Below, piece after piece: positions 1-11,330 of a stretch of 64,000 nucleotides of DNA. Position numbers and translations under genes: made by a program. Numbering within the stretch: position 1 is the first letter of the stretch; every line of letters begins with the position of its first letter. The stretch lies in assembly GCA_017562135.1 (NCBI GenBank), contig QEYB01001350.1, positions 25,755 through 89,754 of the forward strand. The letters run 5' to 3'. This DNA is from Dipylidium caninum. Lineage: Eukaryota; Platyhelminthes; Cestoda; Cyclophyllidea; Dipylidiidae. The notes under the pieces were generated by a model. The model saw only the letters and a list, made by a program, of their open reading frames with translations, was not told the DNA's origin and made no database searches.

Positions 1-140
1 GGAGGCTCGAGTGGCTATTTACCACTCTTATCACTCACCTTGTACTTATCTCTCATCGGTGGACTGCGCCTCTTGCTGGTGTACTTGTGAGTGAAGTCTG
101 TCCATCCGCGAGTCCTGATGCAAGCAGCAGTCTCAAAGGC

Positions 141-638
141 TTAACTGATGGATTGCGGCCATCTGCTGTGATAGGTATTTGGGTGGGACCACAGCAGCTC
201 TGTTTTCAGTACCTCTCCGCCCACGCGAAGATCTGTCGCATGGTCCAACACGGAGTCCGGCATAACGACATCAACTTTTCTCTCCGTCGAGGACTTTGGA
301 TGCCACTTAAATGTGGCATCACTCCCGCTCGACGTTGTAACAGGTCCGTGAGGAAAAATGGTGTGAGTACTAATTTGCCACTTCTCTTCATCTCGTATCT
401 CGGAAGATCTGGGTTTCCTTATGATTAGTGTTTCCTTCTGACTCCCATGTTGCATGCAGTAGTTCCACTTATCCAAGTTCTGCTCGGTCAGATGAAACGG
501 TTCAAATGCGATGATTGTCCTTATTGGGGAGAGATTTAAGCAGTGGAAGGTTCCATTCGTTGCGAGCAGTGGAGAAAGAAGCTGGTCATGGAAGAAGTAG
601 CACATTGCGCGGTCAGTCACGTAGCATAGCCATCTCAA
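141..638 (-). CDS. Family A hypothetical protein, copy 1
   Basis: An open frame of 165 codons from ATG at 638 to a stop at 141. I do not recognise the product. It contains the segments FHLTEQNLDKW, KWHPKSSTERKVDVVMPDS and GGEVLKTELLW. A diverged second copy at 14583-15620 keeps FHLTDQKL, KWYPLSSTKREVD, EDVVMPDCV and ETELL in the matching frame, so this strand is the coding one. A splice donor-like GTACTCAC near residue 90 could mean that only parts of the frame are exons. Homology to the second copy extends slightly beyond the stop, to about position 72. No signal peptide is convincing. It may be a real exon cluster or a relic; the conserved frame favours recent coding function. Confidence 0.4.
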   Translation of the reverse strand: MRWLCYVTDRAMCYFFHDQLLSPLLATNGTFHCLNLSPIRTIIAFEPFHLTEQNLDKWNYCMQHGSQKETLIIRKPRSSEIRDEEKWQISTHTIFPHGPVTTSSGSDATFKWHPKSSTERKVDVVMPDSVLDHATDLRVGGEVLKTELLWSHPNTYHSRWPQSIS

Positions 639-640
639 CC

Positions 641-1650
641 AAATTTTATAGTCTCTTGTTCAGTCCACTTCACCGCAGCTCAACTAGGTGCAATTCATTC
701 ACTCACCGATCCCTGCTCTAAATCCAGACCGACTTTCACACGACGGGGTTGGCATGCCTTGCCCTGCGCCCCTTTATCGCCTGCCAAAACCCTTTGCGTC
801 CCTCTACCGCACTAAGCCGACTCGCGTGGTGTTCTCTTCGCAAATTGTGATGTGACTTTTTTTACTCCTGACCTAGAGGGTTGTACGTTAAACTCAAAAA
901 TCTGAGAATTTCAGGCCCCCTAGGACACGGATGATTAAAATTTGGACTTAAAGTCCAAATTTCAGGCCTAACTTCCCTTCGTTGCCTGTAGCAGTTGCCT
1001 ATGTGGAACCGTACGGCCATGAGTAAGCAAGTCGAAGGTTTCGAAGAGCAGACCGATCAGCACACATTTTTGCAGTTTCACCGGCTCAGAGTGCGTGTAT
1101 CGCGGTCAGTGAGGCCCGCATGTGAGGGAGGCAGAGGCGCAGATGACGGAGCAGTGGAGGAAATGGAGAGAAAAGTGTTTCGGCAGAACTCGCCAGTGGA
1201 CCAGAGAAATGGGCGTCATGACACCGACGCGACACAGGTTAGTCTGGACGTGTTGAATTCGGCTGGACGGCGTCGTATCCGGAGATGGATCAGGTGCACT
1301 GTGCAGAGGATTTTTTAGGGGATGTGAAGGATTTTCCATTGCACCCCTTCATCCTCCTTCACCTCGTCCCTCTTTCCATATGTCACTGTGAGACATCGTA
1401 GTCCATAAATAAAATCTTTATTAAATCGCAGAGACGACATTCATTGTTTCAACTAACTGCCACACGTTTTTACTCCTGTTCCACCGCAGCAACACGTCCT
1501 TCAGGTGGGGACGAGGAAAAGTGAGAACAACGTAACCAACGCTATTACTCACCGATCGCCTAATTACTGATTTGGAGCAACTGACAGCTTTGACAAACGA
1601 TCACTTCCACCCACGCATTCTCCGCCTCATGACGATACGGATGGCCTGAT
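641..1650. other. No recognisable gene; possible polyadenylation signal
   Basis: I see no gene here that I can support. A frame of 107 codons at 995-1318 (+) has no recognisable motif and no second copy. An AATAAA motif in the ATAAATAAAATC stretch near 1406-1415 could serve as a poly(A) signal for a plus-strand transcript, but no exon can be tied to it. Confidence 0.3.
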
Positions 1651-1654
1651 AAGC

Positions 1655-1990
1655 TCAAAAGGCACTGGCGAAGTTCCTTAGTGCGGAAATGAGAGGCAGG
1701 CAAGTTTGAGTGAAGGGAGACTTGTGCGTGAAGAAAGGGTTTGTGTGTGCAAGAGCCGTCAAGTGGGATGAGCGCCGGCCAACTCGACGAAGTCGTGCCG
1801 AGTTGTAAGCATCAGTTTTGGGGGAGAAAGATTGGCAGTTGCCGCAGTGAGGGAGGACTGTGCGAGCATGTGTCTCATGAGTTTGGAAGCTGTAGCCTGT
1901 CGGTTTGTGGTCGGTGGGTGAATAGTAGCATTCCTGAAGTACAACGGCACACGCCGCAATGGGGCAATTAGCTGTTCTTCGTCTACTCAC
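1655..1990 (-). CDS. Family G exon-like fragment, copy 1
   Basis: This minus-strand frame contains ECYYSPTDHKPTGYSF followed by a Cys near HCGNCQ. A second copy at 47562-47885 (-) carries ECHHAPTDRKPTTYTF and HPCG in the same spacing. Between the copies, CCC/CCT, CCG/CCA and TTC/TTT are synonymous third-position differences, which supports this reading frame. In this copy a pyrimidine-rich stretch ending in ACTTCAG precedes the GAATGC, as expected of an acceptor site. The protein is unknown to me and the ends of the exon are not defined. It lies opposite in direction to the X-family copy that starts near 2310. Confidence 0.35.
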   Translation of the reverse strand: MSRRRTANCPIAACAVVLQECYYSPTDHKPTGYSFQTHETHARTVLPHCGNCQSFSPKTDAYNSARLRRVGRRSSHLTALAHTNPFFTHKSPFTQTCLPLISALRNFASAF

Positions 1991-2309
1991 TCTTCTCTTC
2001 TTCCTCGCCCCATGTTTCCTTCGCCGACTCGAGATTCGTCTTTACTCCAACATTTCTTTTCCAAGAAGACTTCCTTCTACAGCTTTCACATCAGCTTTCA
2101 AGATACCTTCCCTCGTCGCAGTCGCCGATATCGGATTGAGGAGTTGCAGAGAGGCAGTCGGAGGCCAGGAGTTGGTGTCAAACATACGCCACACCTCCGC
2201 TATTTCACATCGGACCAAAAGGAGGTAGAGCGACCATTGGTTGCACTCACTCTCCACCCCAAGTGGGCTGTCCGAGTCTCGTGAAGCAAACCTGCACGGT
2301 AACGAGGCT

Positions 2310-3100
2310 CTGAAGAGAAAATGGACTGCAACGTCACTGTTTTACTAGTGTGGTGTGACAATGAGAGAGACGACCTCAGCTGCTTCCGTCAAAGTGAATT
2401 CCAGATGACGTAGGGGCGATGCTGATGCGATACCGTGTAGAAGGTTGAAGTGAAGGGACGAGGGTTGCACCTTCCGTGATCTATGCACCTGGTAGACTAA
2501 GATTGGACCTTCTCTTCGTCAGAGGAGGAAGGTTTCATCACCGAACACTCATCACTAACCATTTTACACCAGCGGTTGTGGTCCTCAATGAAAGTCATGC
2601 TTTCCGACATATGGAATGCAGAGGAAAATGGCCACTGGTGCGTCGAGGCGGTACCAGTGGAGTAGAGACTGCACAGACAGCGACTCCCATTCAGCTGGCA
2701 TATCCACGAATTGACAAGCGTCACTTTAAGCGCCCACTTGATTTAACCGACGGAAGTCGTGTGGTGAAGTCTTAAGTAGGCCCAAACGTCGGTCAGCTTC
2801 TGTTGACTGCTACTCAGGCTGTACAGAGGAGCTGCACTTGACTATGCAGAAAGTTAAAGTTGAGATCAGTCGTCAGCTTCCGGCAGCCTGGTCCCTCACG
2901 AGATCACTGGTCAACTCTGACTGAATGTCAGTTGATGAGTTCTGTTAACGCTCGTAGTCATCTCGAATGAAACTCCGCTTGTCACTCACTGAATGGGCAT
3001 GGTTGGAGAGAACGAGTAACAAATTAGAGACAGGGTTGGCAGATTGGACCCAAATACGCTGAATTGAATTAAGGGTGGAAGACGTTATTCTCTTCTCTCC
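2310..3100 (+). pseudogene. X-family gene fragment, copy a
   Basis: Three blocks of the X family are recognisable in order. A weak X1 block (about 2320-2412) reads NERDDLSCFRQSEF before a stop. X2 (about 2540-2660) reads RLWSSMKVMLSDIWNAEE. X3 (about 2850-3000) reads like LVN-D-MSVDEF with internal stops. The same order occurs at 45370-46250 (+) and, inverted, at 48000-49150. Matching flanking sequence continues to about 3100, equivalent to 45280. X3 has stops in the conserved frame, so this copy is probably non-functional. The protein family is unrecognised. Confidence 0.4.
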
Positions 3101-4539
3101 CCCTTATAAGAGCATCTTCAGCAACACTTCCACTCCACTCTCCCCGACTTTACTCCTCCAAAAGTCCGCAAGGTAGCTTGTTCACAGTCGATTGACTTTG
3201 GGCGACTAATGCTGGTCATATCACACCGGCACCCCTCGAGTCTGAACGACAGCAAAGGGGAGATGTAGAAATGAATGGGTCTGTGTTACAGATATGAAAT
3301 GCAAGATATGGCGAAGGCAGTTGTTGGGCACAAAAGTGAGTTAATGCTCCCGATGAGACAGAGGAGCAGAGACAAAAAGCCGCTGAGAATCTTCGGATGT
3401 TTACCCCTCAAGGGGCCCATAAACTCGAGACAAGTCGGCCGTCTAAAGCTGCAGGAGTTGGACAATCAGTGAAGAACTTCTGACACGACCAACTTCAGGG
3501 GTTATGTGCAATCGGCGCAATACGCGCTCACCGCCTGAAATATCCCCTGGGAAGTGCGCAGTGCGGGTCGCACGAGCCACAAAAGTTTACAGCTTCACTA
3601 GCACAGAATGCGTCCATTGTCACTGAATGTGGCTCTTAGGAAGTGAAGAGGAAAGTGTTTCAGTTGTTGCAGCCCACGGAGCACGTTGCAAAGTGGATCA
3701 GAAATCGGCAGAGGATCAGGAAAGTAGGCGTCGCTGTGTGAACAAGATTTTCACAGGACGTAGAAAAATTGGCCTTCACATCTTCATCAACTTCCAGCTC
3801 ACCACCTTTTTTTCTGCTGCTTCCTAACTCATGTTGCGTGAGAGAAGCTTTCAGGCCTGCTCTTCCAACTGCTCCTCCCACCACAGTAACACGTGCTTGG
3901 AGGTGGAAGACGAGGAATGAAGAAAACGGCAGTACAGTAGCTTTTTATCGTATTCTTTTGCGTGTGGTAAAGGAATAGGCTATCAAAACGAAGAGTGGGA
4001 AGAAGGCGAGCCACTTTGGTGGTATGAAGATGAGATGACATGCTGTCCGGTGCGCAGTCCTCGGGCTCCCCTAGCTCATTGACAATCGCAGTGGATAAAG
4101 TTCCATGTGGGCCAGGGGGTCTTGAGAGGAGCATTTGTGAAGGTAGAGAGATGAGAAATGACAGAGGTAATTATAATAGGAAAAGGTAAAACCGCGAAGA
4201 AAGTGGAAGCTGATTATCAGAGAATGCGATGGGAGGCATGTTGGATGATTAGGTTAGACGTGCAAAGTACGTGGTCAGAACGAGATGGCACTAGTTTTGT
4301 CAATTGGCATCTGACAGCAGACCTGTCACAAATGCTTGCATCACCGCTACTCATAATTCGTACCACATAAGTGTCAGATATTATTACGGCTGACAGCAAG
4401 GACGGCGCATTAAGAACCAGGGTAATTGCGCGGGTGGGGTAGGAGAGCCGGAGGAGCAGCGATGCCAGATGATAGTGCATAAGGAGTAGCAGTGTGTTGT
4501 GTCGTAAGCAACGATTTTTGACCAAATATTGTCCGTTGC
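3101..4539. other. No recognisable gene
   Basis: Only short frames are present. A TATA-like TTATAAGA lies at about 3103 but has no gene that can be attached to it. I see no repeat copy elsewhere in the window. Confidence 0.25.
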
Positions 4540-4764
4540 ATGCCCATTCATTTAACCTTTGGAGGCAGAACCGCAATCTCGAAGACTCAGGCAATGGACG
4601 CATTAGAGCTCCCGTTTGGGAAACAAACATCGTGCTGTGAATGTGGTGGACTCACGTGTCTGTCAATGGAGTGGAGCAAACGGAAAGGACGGAGTGGAGA
4701 TTATCCTCGAGTTTGCAGAGAAGGTGAGCAACTCGGTACTGTCAATCAGAGAATGGAGACATGA
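4540..4764 (+). CDS. Family I hypothetical frame, copy 1
   Basis: A 74-codon frame whose second half reads CGGLTCLSMEWSKRKGRSGD then YPRV. A similar frame at 8161-8367 ends ECDRLTRVMVEWSTQRTQSGD then VPRV. The shared pattern LT..M.EWS.....SGD.PRV is the only evidence for coding. No known domain is recognised. It may be a single exon or an old relic. Confidence 0.25.
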   Translation: MPIHLTFGGRTAISKTQAMDALELPFGKQTSCCECGGLTCLSMEWSKRKGRSGDYPRVCREGEQLGTVNQRMET

Positions 4765-5706
4765 AGGGGCGCTCAGGTGAATGCCTATCGTCTATCGGCA
4801 CGTTTTATGTGTTGAAGATGAGAGAAGTGAGGAAGGCGAACATAAGCAAAGCCAAAGTCCACTGACGACAGACTGATTATCTGAGACCTCCTATGTTTCC
4901 GTCGTGCTTCCCAACCTAAACTGGACAAATGACAGCACACAAGCTGGCCCCTCTTGCCTCCCTTGTCTTGCCTCTCCCTTCATGCTTTACCTTGACCCGC
5001 CCCTGCCTTTCCATGCTCCCAGTCACACGGCACTGCATGACAGGCTAAAGACTTCTCCGCCGCCCCACAATCCTAGCGAAGCCAAGTCATTTGAACCAGA
5101 CCGAAGGAGGGACTTTGCAAGGTCGAGCGAGAAGGGGAACAGTAGAAAGCCAGGAAACCAATTGTGCAAGCCAGCATTACGAAAAAGGTATCCCAACCCA
5201 TTACCCACTATAGAAGATGCGCCAACCCCTCCCTCCTCCGTCTCTTTATTCAGTGTGCATCCATCCTCCTAACACATGGGGAAGAGGCCGTAAATTGACA
5301 CGCATTTAGCCTTACTTCTTGTTGACTCAGTCGGTTAACACAGACATCATCGCGGCAATTGAAAATAATTTCATGAGGAGAAAGTGACAGTGTGGTGAGA
5401 AGTGAGGGAGAAGGAGGTAGAGCTTTCTGTTCTGGTGGAATCGGGATTCTCGAGGGAAGTCACGTGACTCATGGGGCGCTGATACCCCTCAAGACGATCC
5501 ACAAATTTTGCATTTACTCTGTCCTTTTCTCCCACCCAAAATGCTCTCCACTCGCTATTTCGAATGTATTTATGAAATCAGGAAGAATAATGTGCACAAA
5601 CAATGTCATGCAGGACGTTAACTATACTGATGGGGGAAGTAGGCAATCAATTAATTGTTTCAACTGCCACTCTGTCAAACTTATCTTCGTTTTTCTCGTC
5701 TTGCAA
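4765..5706. other. No recognisable gene
   Basis: Frames at 4904-5272 (122 codons, proline/serine rich) and 5392-5823 (143 codons) are open but show no motif and no paralogue. The second overlaps the better-supported minus-strand family B gene and is probably a shadow of it. Confidence 0.25.
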
Positions 5707-6720
5707 CTAGGTAAGCACAATTTTATCAAGTTCTCCATCTTTCTCTTCAGGTGTCAAATTTTCGTCGTGGGTCACTCGCCTCAGCCATTTCAACCAGTCA
5801 TAATTCTCCTCCTCCTCTTCTGATATTACTTCAGTTCTTTCCTTTGGCACTTCCTCAGTGAAGGAATATTCCTCTCCTCCAACTGGTCCAACCCTTCCCT
5901 CCATGCGTCTACGCTTAGGCGCACTGCATCCCCAGTTGTGACGGACCTTTGGAGGTGATGTGATCCGGTCAACTTCTTTTTCCGTGCCAACTGTCCTCCT
6001 GGCAAATCCCCCACTCCGCCTTCTTTCAAACGCCTTCTTGGCTACCACTGTCGATGGGACGCTGGCTCTGCAAGCGCTTGTGTGCGCTGCTAGTGACCCA
6101 CCAGATCTCATCATCGTGACGTAATCCCCACCTGCTTTAGGGCATTTCCGACTCAGTTGGCATACTCCTCATAATGTTCTCTTCCAATATGTCATGACCA
6201 TTTTTATATTCCATACACTGTGTGCCGGCGCAATTGGCTGCTACTTTCCACAGCTCTTCGCATTTGGCATTTGCGTGGCTTGTGCGCTCAGTGCTTCTGC
6301 CCGCCTGAACGGACCTTTCGGTGGCGAAATCTTCACGTGGCCAGATGGTCACAATTTGCAGTCTGGAAATGCTGAGAGAGGCTTTTGCGGCGGGGGGTTA
6401 TGAGAGGCTTTTGTTTGTCGAGGGTTTTCTACTGTTTGCACAGTAGTTTCCTTGGTGGCGACAACGCAAGGTGCAATTTCGGTGATTTTTACCTCCGATG
6501 TGTCAAGCACCTTGGTCCTTAACCGGTCATGGGGATTGAAGAGGTTTTCGGATCGGCGCTATAAGACTTCCTCCTTCTCCGGAGACGCTTCCACTTCTGC
6601 CACAGCGACGTGACAACCTCGCGTCGACTATGAGATTCAGACTTGCTCCTGGATGAACGTGCATTGCCCATCGTCGGAAGATGAGTTTTAAAGACGCCAA
6701 TCAATATTTCCTAGGTCAAA
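5707..6720 (-). CDS. Family B hypothetical protein, copy 1 (minus)
   Basis: The main frame (6114-5707, 135 codons) contains SGGFARRTVGTEKEVDRIT, a basic cluster CSAPKRRRMEGRV resembling a nuclear-localisation signal, an acidic run SEEEEENYDWLKWLRRV, and LTPEEKDGELDKI near its end. Upstream in the gene direction, a frame around 6530-6370 reads VLDTSEVKITEIAPCVVATK. These blocks recur in the same order in an inverted copy at 16430-17430 (+). Stops separate the upstream and main blocks, so either introns intervene or the gene is decaying. No database family comes to mind. A nuclear location is an inference from base composition of the peptide only. Confidence 0.4.
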
Positions 6721-7265
6721 CGCTTCAAGTGTTTATGAATATCGATTTCCCACTTGTCATTTCTTCGCCAACTGTCTGAAACACTGCACAAATGAAGTGT
6801 TGGGGTAAAATGTCATTCCATGGGAAGGGTTAGCTTTATCCATGTCCTGCATGGATGACCGTTTTTGGTTGCGCATTGCCAGCGTCAAGAGAGTTTTTGC
6901 GATAGTATTTACAGTCGAGTCAAATATTTGCCCTATTCTCCACTACTTTTCAATCAGCAAAAACTAACTCATTTAAAGCTTCGTTACATGCAATAGATGG
7001 ACGGCGTGGAAGTTTTCCCTCCCACTCAAAAGTGTGCGTTTTCTGCTCTTTGGACATCACCCGAGGAACATTGAGCAAGGTGGGATGGACATGAATGCCA
7101 CAAATGCTGACACGCGAAATAAGTTGACAGACTCATTGAGGCGGCGCTCGAATATAGTCTTTCCGAAGGTTGGCCGCTCTACGCCATAATGTTCAACTTG
7201 AGGCTTTCGGTGAAACAGTGCTGACTCCACCTTTCCTGCTCCAGCCAAACAGGCAGGCATAGCCA
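6721..7265. other. No recognisable gene
   Basis: I find no supportable exon, repeat or regulatory motif here. Confidence 0.25.
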
Positions 7266-7965
7266 GGAGTCACAATTATATTCGTACTCTTCGGGGACAG
7301 TGTTTTTACTTTGTGAGTGTTTAATTGCCTATTCTCGATACTTCCTATTTGGCAAAAATGTTTTTTCACCAAATCCTCACACCTCTGTGAGTGACAGTTA
7401 ATAATGGTGTGGGACGTGTGGCGCAGAGTTCGTTGGAAGGGAGAATAAATAGTTTACTGAGTGGACGTGTAATTCTTGTCGTTCGAAGCTCATTAGTTGA
7501 GAGAGTTGTCAAATCATAGCGGGCAAGTAAGAGACAAGTAAGTCAGTTTGTGTTGGTAAGGAATTTCTGCAGGCCTTGACCATTCTTCCACACAGTAATT
7601 TTGTTCCACAAGAAAAGGAGGAAGCAAAGTGTCACATGCCATGTGTATGACGGAATCGCAGAAAGAGTGTGAGAGTAGGTAAATAATCGGGTTTGAATGC
7701 CTGGAATATATCTTTTTGTAAGAATAGGACTCTGTTTTAGTTTTGAAAGTTTTTTCTCGGAAGAGGTATTTCACACCGGCTCGACTAGGCGCCTCACGTC
7801 ATACTGAACCGAAGCAGCCGTCAACGTATAAAGCCGTGCCTGAGGCTCATCGGATTAAGATGGGTTGCTGGACTGTCATAAGCTCTAACATTTTCTAAAG
7901 GACTTTAAGTGGCTTCTTTGATGCAATGTATTCCACGTATGCTTTACTTTTGCTCCTTTTAAATT
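7266..7965. repeat. C repeat, copy 1
   Basis: A stretch of about 700 nt is shared, with substitutions and small indels, with 11330-12060 and 36900-37595. Landmarks are TCCTCACACCTCTGTG, GTTTGTGTTGGTAAGG, AGAAAAGGAGGAAGC and, at the end, TTAAGTGGCTTCTTTGATGC. In the other copies a plus-strand segment reading EPKQPxTKAP is conserved; here the frame is lost. It is a dispersed repeat or old gene relic. I see no terminal repeats or transposase. Confidence 0.55.
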
Positions 7966-8160
7966 GCTTTCTCTTGTGCGGGTGTGCGCTTGCGGTCGAG
8001 TGTGCGCGGCGCTTGTGTTAAGTGTGAGAGGGTGGTGAGAGGGGAGTGATGTGGGTATGATAATGCACATGAAGTGACAGTGGCTGTGTTACGTTGTGGA
8101 TCATTCACCAACGCCAGTGTAGTTCAAGGAAAATGTTTTTAATTAAGGTTCGTCAGTTGT

Positions 8161-8367
8161 ATGCCGACTCATGTAACTCTCAGGTTGGTCCTCATCGGCC
8201 CATGCAATCTCGAGGACCCTTTTGCCTGGGTAGAGGGTTCTGGCAGGGGACGCAGTGGAGAGCGAAATATGCAACGCGCATTCTCGCGAGAATGTGATCG
8301 CCTCACACGCGTAATGGTGGAATGGAGCACGCAGAGAACACAATCTGGAGATGTTCCTCGTGTCTGA
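8161..8367 (+). CDS. Family I hypothetical frame, copy 2
   Basis: A 68-codon frame similar at its end to the one at 4540-4764; the shared pattern is described there. No known function. This may be an exon remnant. Confidence 0.25.
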   Translation: MPTHVTLRLVLIGPCNLEDPFAWVEGSGRGRSGERNMQRAFSRECDRLTRVMVEWSTQRTQSGDVPRV

Positions 8368-8369
8368 TG

Positions 8370-9055
8370 AGAATGCGAGCAAATGTCGCCTGTGAATGAG
8401 ATAGTTCATCTATGTAGAAGAATCCTGCTGAACGCATGACGACTTCTAACCTCATATTATACAGAGGCAACAGGATGATTTTGCGATAAGCAAAAATACT
8501 CAACGTGCTTCGAACTTGTCAAAAGAGGAACGCCGAACCAAATGTCTCAATGTGGCTTGCCTTCACTCGCATACTTCATCTAAAGGACCTAACCGTTTTC
8601 ACATGTACTTGCCCGAAAGGTACATTCGATCCCGGCCTCTGAGACAAAGCTGTCCTCTCCCTTTCTCTTCTTGGCTGAGATGGTTGAAATTGTCGCGGTA
8701 GCAGTAGCCTAATCACAGTTCCATCCACCCCAGAGTAAAGAGGCTGGTGAGGATGGAGGTTATGGGAAGTAAGAGGGAGTCGAATTTGGAGAAGATTTTT
8801 AAGGGTAGAAAGCGTTAGTGTTGGTGCAAAGGTTTTCACGTGCACTGAGCATTGGAGAGCTCCACGAAGTGGTGCATAGCTGAAAGCAATGGTAATGAGA
8901 GCAGAAGTTTTCGAACATTGTGTGATGACGGAGGGTTGTGGCAGCAGTTATTTCCAGTGCAGTTTCGCTATTCCACGATCACTCACTTTTCACCACTCCT
9001 GTACATTGTTCTCACCGACTCAGATTCTCCTTCGCTTCTCAACCTAGACAGCATC
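8370..9055. other. No recognisable gene
   Basis: Only short unrelated frames on both strands, with no second copy in the window. Confidence 0.2.
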
Positions 9056-9059
9056 TTCT

Positions 9060-9339
9060 CCCCGTCTACTCAGCGCTGGGCCGTCAGATCAGAGGTGTGC
9101 GCGAACTTCGGTCAAGAATAAGAGGCTTCGGTTAAATTGCTTTCGTTTGTAAATGGTCTGAGACATACGCTGATTGTCGTCCGTGCACTGAGTGGGATGC
9201 CGAATGTCAATTGAGAAGACGTCAGCCGTGAATAAAACTCATCACCTGACAAGCAATCACAGTTGACCAGTGAGCTCGTAGGCGACTTGACATTCGGAGT
9301 TTGACGCGTGCCTGCTCTCTGGACAGCTTGAGTTTTCAT
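9060..9339 (-). pseudogene. X3 block, copy e (minus)
   Basis: The minus strand reads LVNCDCLSGDEFYSRLTSSQ and continues with SARTTISVCLRPFTNESN. Copies at 45090-45190 (+) and 48190-48000 (-) read LVNYDWISVDEFHSRLTLSR and LVSLDWMSVEEF, and all share the downstream ...VVLRP... region. In this copy the frame is open for 75 codons, but no X1 or X2 block precedes it, so it looks like an isolated fragment. Confidence 0.4.
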
Positions 9340-10250
9340 ATGAGGAACAGGTAGGTGTTGTCAGTGGTGCTTTCCATGGTGTGTCTACTCTATGCTCTAA
9401 CTCTGACTGCCTCGCCGTAGCGGTGGCGATTTCTCCTTCGTAAGGACTGTGTGTGTTGAGCGAGAAGGCGTGAAGTGAAGTGTCGCAGGAGTAAAATATC
9501 GTTTGACCGACCTGAGCAGAGGAACAGTGCATATGGTTAACAGCAGAAACATGAGGTGTTGGCTTAACAAGGAGAGTAGGTGAAATGTTCAAAACGATCA
9601 CTGAGGGGACTGCAGACATCGGACTAATCATAGGGTTGAAAAAAACCAGTGCAATGGACTTAAGGTAAGGAGCTACAAAACAAACTGTTCTAAGTCGCAC
9701 ATAGAAGTGTTTTTATCCTTCTTATGACTAATATTTGAAAGTTGAAGTGTTTGAAGGCAAGAGTGATGAGATTCGTGGGCTGGAGGCGAGTTGGAATGCT
9801 AAGCTGGGTCTACAGAAGTGGTCCCGGCCCAGTGGCTTAAGGCTGGGCACACCTTCGACGTCCTCTCTTTTCGGTCGCGCGACCGATACGCGTGGTGGTT
9901 GCGAAATAAGTTCGGCACGCAATCCACAGATTATATGGCTGTCCACTCCATGCAGAGTATCGGTTTTCCTTTTTGGGCATTTCTTACTCGCAAATCCTGC
10001 ATACCGACGGGGTCCCCTGCCGCGCATCCTAGCTAATGTTTGGGAGACATTCCCCCAAAAAGGTATCTCAGTGGCATTCTTCCTCCTTACGCAAGTCAAG
10101 TTTTAGTCCTACCTGAGTGAGGTGGTCCCTGACTGTTCGAGGTTTGGCTTGACATTGAAAGATGTAGGAAGAAGAGGGGAAGAGGAGGGAATTCTAAACG
10201 GTTAAAGGTGAGGGATGAACTAAGGATGATTCCTTTGATCCATATCTTCG
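9340..10250. other. No recognisable gene; overlapping open frames
   Basis: Frames of 123 codons are open on both strands over 9728-10106, and a 147-codon minus frame covers 9257-9700. None has a motif or a paralogue elsewhere in the window. I regard them as chance frames in a GC-balanced region. Confidence 0.25.
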
Positions 10251-10254
10251 AGAG

Positions 10255-11330
10255 TGTTGGGGAAGAAAGCAAAGTGCAACGTCTCGGTCACTTTGCCGCC
10301 CTCTTTCATTCTAGCGTCAGCAAAAGAGCTATCGATGCAATGCGCAGTTGATGGTACCTTTTTGTGAGAAGGAATTCGTGTGCCGTGGAGTCTGGGTGCT
10401 TGAGACATGCGGCGAAGGCTTGGCACCCTCATCCCGAAGCTACTGATGCATTGGTCGTGTCTGGACTTTGAGAAATAGGCTAACCCATATATACCCTCGA
10501 TTCGTCCATGTGGTCAGCATGTCGTCAGTCACTCCTTTATACGTATGACGAATTTTTCTCCGTAAATACGGGCGATCGCCAGCTCCAGAGGTTGACTCCG
10601 CTCCCCTCCTCTTCTCTGCTCCATGCTCCGCCTTTACGCTCAGAACAGAAAGCAAGAGGATTCGGATGCGGCCTTAACTTTTACGGTCGGAGTGTGTGAC
10701 TGTTTGTGGACGCTGTCGTGTAAACCACCCATTTTCACTATCTCGGTTTTCGGGATGCACAAAATCACTTTAATGCCAGCCTTTCCACGCTTGTTGACGT
10801 TTTGTCAAAGGGTGCCTAACAACGTCATTCTGCTTTAGATGACCCGCTGAAACACTCACTGACCGTTAGGCCCGAGGAAGCTCTTCCTTCGGCCAATCCG
10901 TGTATTTCAAGTGGATGATGCTCTCTGCCAACGCTACCGCTAGACTTTCGTGTGTTAGTAGAAGGGCAGAAGACTTGAAGACGAAGCCGAAAGCGTCAGC
11001 GAGTTGGGCGAAAATAAGGTGTTGGCAGTAGTAGCAGGCAAACGGGACTCGATTTGCATTCCAGCAAAATCATAATATTGCATCGTTTAATGATCTATCT
11101 AACATTAGTCCGCCTCCTCTGCCGCCATAGCTTACCACCGTTTCACACACTCTACCCTCCCTCTCCTCTCTTGGCTCTCTCCCTGACAAAAGTGCCTTTC
11201 AGCGCCACTCTCGTCCATTCTCTCTCAACCTCACTTGTTCCAAGCCTTCAAGGCACTTGCCCGCATTAGACCATTGCCTCTATTTTCCTACTGCAGAAAA
11301 ATTAATGAAAGTGCAGGAAATGAAGTTCAC
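10255..11330. repeat. D repeat, copy 1
   Basis: About 1.07 kb is shared with 51255-52140 and partly with 36545-36900. Landmarks are TTGATGGTACCT, GTCTGGACT, CATGTGGTCAG, ACGTATGACGAA, GCGATCGC and GGCAGAAGACTTGAAG. In two copies it runs straight into a C repeat, so D and C may be parts of one longer element. Plus-strand frames in copies 1 and 3 share CRQSLL.TYDE and LLHAPPLRS, hinting at former coding sequence. No integrase, reverse transcriptase or terminal repeat was seen. Confidence 0.5.

Noticed and set aside
9728..10106. Matching 123-codon frames on both strands
   Set aside because: Antisense shadow of each other, no motif, no paralogue; cannot tell either from chance.
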